64,000 nucleotides of DNA from Lamellibrachia columna (Eukaryota; Annelida; Polychaeta; Sabellida; Siboglinidae). The translations under genes were made by a program, and so were the position numbers. The stretch is taken from assembly GCA_963662155.1 (NCBI GenBank), contig OY759274.1, positions 46,299,565-46,363,564 on the forward strand. The letters run 5' to 3'. The notes under the pieces were generated by a model. The model did no database searches, was not told where the DNA came from, and saw only the letters and a list, made by a program, of their open reading frames with translations. Below, piece by piece: positions 61,601 through 64,000 of the stretch (position 1 is its first letter; each line of letters begins with the position of its first letter).

Positions 61601-62260
61601 GTCAACTAGTTCGTCTATCCTCTACTCGACAACGACTATTAATGTAAACTAGTTCGTCTAGCCTCTACTCGACAACGACTATTAATGTCAACTAGTTCGT
61701 CTAGCGTCTACTCGACAACGACTATTAATATCAACTAGTTCGTCTAGCGTCTACTCGGCAACGACTATTAATGTCAACTAGTTCGTCTAGCGTCTACTCG
61801 TCAACGACTATTAATGTCAACTAGTTCTTCTCGCGTCTAGTCGACAAATACTATTAATGTCAAATAGTTCGTCTAGCGTCTACTCGTCAACGACTATTAA
61901 TTTCTACTAGTTCGTCTAGCGTCTACTCGACAACGACTATTAATATCAACTATTTCGTCTTGTGTCTACTCGACAGCTACTATTAATGTCAATTAGTTCG
62001 TCTAGCGTCTACTCGACAACGACTGTTAATGTCAACTAGCTCGTCTAGCGGCTACTCGACAACGACTGTTAATGTCAACTAGTTCGTCTAGAGGCTACTA
62101 GACAACGACTGTTAATGTCAACTAGTTCGTCTAGCGTCTACTCGTCAACGACTATTAATGTCAACTAGTTCATCTAGCGTCTACTCGACAACGACTATTA
62201 ATGTCAACTAGTTCGTGTAGTGTCTACTCGACATCGACAATTAATGTCAACTAGTTCGTC
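58692..62260 (+). repeat. 83-monomer tandem duplication (3,569 bp), copy 1
   Basis: TAGCATCTACTCGAAAACG at 58692 recurs at 62261, and the TAGCAACTACTCGACAAYTAG monomer at 59079 recurs at 62648, both 3,569 bp apart (83 x 43). Copy 2 has one monomer less near 62840 (spacing 3,526 bp for GTGTAGAGTC). Confidence 0.75.
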
Positions 62261-64000
62261 TAGCATCTACTCGAAAACGACTATTAATGTCAACTAGTTC
62301 GTCTAGCGTCTACTCGACAACGACTATTAATGTCAACTAGTTCGTCTAGCGTCTACTCGACAACGACTATTAATGTCAACTAGTTCGTCTAGCGTCTACT
62401 CGACAACGACTATTAATTTCAACTATTTCGTCTCGCATCTACTCGACAACGACTATTAATGTCAACTAGTTCGTCTCGCGTCCACTCGACAACGACTATT
62501 AATGTCAAATAGTTCGTCTATCCTCTACTCGACAACTACTATTAATGTCAACTAGTTCGTCTCACGTCTACTCGACAACGACTATTAATGTCAACTAGCT
62601 CGTCTAGCGTCTACTCAACAACGACTATTAAAGTCAACTAGTTCGTCTAGCAACTACTCGACAACTAGTATTAAAGTCAACTAGTTCGTCTACCGTCTAC
62701 TCGACAACGACTATTAATGTCAACTAGTTCGTCTAGCGTCTACTCGACAACTACTATTAATTTCAACTAGTTCGTCTCGCGTCTACTCGACAACGACTAT
62801 TAAATTCAACTAGTTCGTCTCGCGTCTACTCGACAACTACTATTAATGTCAACTAGTTCGTGTAGAGTCTACTCGACAACGACTATTAATGTCAACTAGT
62901 TCGTCTAGCATCTACTCGACAACGACTATTAATGTCAACTAGTTCGTGTAGCGTCTACTCGGCAACGACTATTAATGTCAACTAGTTCGTCTATCCTCTA
63001 CTCGACAACTACTATTAATATCAAATAGTTCGTCTCGCGTCTACTCGACAACGACTATTAATGTCAACTAGTTCGTGTAGTGTCTACTCGAAAACTACTA
63101 TTAATGTCAACTAGTTCGTCTAGCGTCTACTCGACAACTAGTATTAATGTCAAATAATTCGTCTAGAGTCTACTCGTCAACGACTATTAATGTCAACTAG
63201 TTCGTCTAGCCTCTACTCGACAACGACTATTAATGTCAACTAGTTCGTCTAGCGTCTACTCGACAACGACTATTAATATCAACTAGTTCGTCTAGCGTCT
63301 ACTCGACAATGACTATTAATGTCAACTAGTTCGTCTAGCGTCTACTCGTCAACGACTATTAATGTCATCTAGTTCGTCTAGCGTCTACTCGTCAACGACT
63401 ATTAATGTCAACTAGTTCGTCTAGCGTCTACTCGACAACTACTATTAATATCAACTAGTTCGTCTCGTGTCTACTCGACAACGACTATTAATGTCAACTA
63501 GTTCGTGTAGTGTCTACTCGACAACGACTACTAATGTCAACTAGTTCGTCTAGCGCCTACTCGACAACGACTATTAATGTCAACTAGTTCTTCTATCCTC
63601 TACTCGACAACGACTATTAATGTCAACTAGTTCGTCTAGCGTCTACTCGACAACGATTATTAATGTCAACTAGTTCGTCTACCGTCTACTCGACAACGAC
63701 TATTAATATCAACTAGTTCGTCTAGCGTCCACTCGACAACTAGTATTAATGTCAACTAGTTCGTCTCGCGTCTACTCGTCAATGACTATTAATGTCAACT
63801 AGTTCGTCTAGCCTCTACTCGACAACGACTATTATTGTCAACTAGTTCGTGTAGTGTCTACTCGAAATCGACAATTAATGTCAACTAGTTCGTCTAGCAT
63901 CTACTCGACAACGACTATTAATGTCAACTAGTTCGTCTATCCTCTACTCGACAACGACTATTAATGTCAACTAGTTCGTCTAGCGTCTACTCGACAACTA
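62261..64000 (+). repeat. 83-monomer tandem duplication, copy 2 (cut by window edge)
   Basis: It repeats the monomer order of 58692 onward, including GTCTCACGTC, TTAAAGTC, TTAAATTC and GTCAAATAATTCG monomers, and runs off the window. Confidence 0.75.

Larger units (their letters stand above)
38638..64000 (+). repeat. 43-bp satellite array, right part (about 590 monomers)
   Basis: This is the same satellite in the same orientation. From the first full monomer at 38654 to the last monomer start at 63981 is 25,327 bp, exactly 589 x 43, so no net length change occurs over the whole part. It carries the same variant monomer classes as the left part and runs off the right edge. No open frame, gene or other insertion is seen in it. 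Confidence 0.98.

Noticed and set aside
1..64000. CENP-B box in the monomer
   Set aside because: GTTCG is present, but the required downstream A and CGGG of the box are absent, so only a chance partial match is seen.

Overview
The window is animal-type nuclear DNA, almost all of it satellite. A 43-bp tandem repeat fills 1-31418 and 38638-64000, about 1,320 copies in one head-to-tail orientation. A single 7.2-kb block of non-satellite sequence interrupts it. The evidence for an animal genome is the satellite itself, THAP and FLYWCH zinc-finger remnants, splice-site-like sequences, (CA)n/(TA)n microsatellites, and two nested eukaryotic DNA transposons. I cannot name the species; an invertebrate is my guess, not a reading. 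No intact protein-coding gene is visible anywhere. The satellite has stops in all six frames, and the longest open frames in the unique block are short and mostly accidental.

Layout. (1) 1-31418 is the left satellite array: 730 whole monomers plus 27 bp, in unbroken 43-bp register except for one extra base near 30320. Diagnostic variant monomers show higher-order structure: a 38-monomer unit (1,634 bp), nested in a 196-monomer unit (8,428 bp) that is tandemly duplicated (990-9417 and 9418-17845). A more mosaic stretch follows, 17846-31418. (2) 31419-38633 is a 7,215-bp DNA transposon inserted at a TTAA inside one monomer. TTAA is present on both sides (31415-31418 and 38634-38637), so the flanks restore a perfect 43-bp monomer. 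Its ends start AGGGG, carry TGAAGCA in inverted orientation, and share GAGTGGTTTGAGT about 175 bp inside each end. TTAA duplication, AGGG-type ends and a broken THAP domain at the left end together point to the Kolobok/T2 superfamily. (3) 33022-34854 is a 1,833-bp hAT-type element nested in the first one, with an 8-bp AAGTATAT duplication and CAGGCATG-type inverted ends. It carries a decayed FLYWCH zinc-finger sequence. (4) 38638-64000 is the right satellite array: 589 whole monomers in perfect register. It starts with a third, unduplicated copy of the left array's large units and continues into 94-monomer (4,042 bp) and 83-monomer (3,569 bp) tandem duplications.

How it fits together. The satellite grows by exchanges that keep the 43-bp phase, because every spacing measured is a multiple of 43 apart from one 1-bp insertion. 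The transposon entered a finished array, since near-identical empty sites exist in paralogous units (for example 28834-28837). The hAT element entered later, in a likely intron of the decayed transposase gene. All coding remnants in the unique block are disabled.
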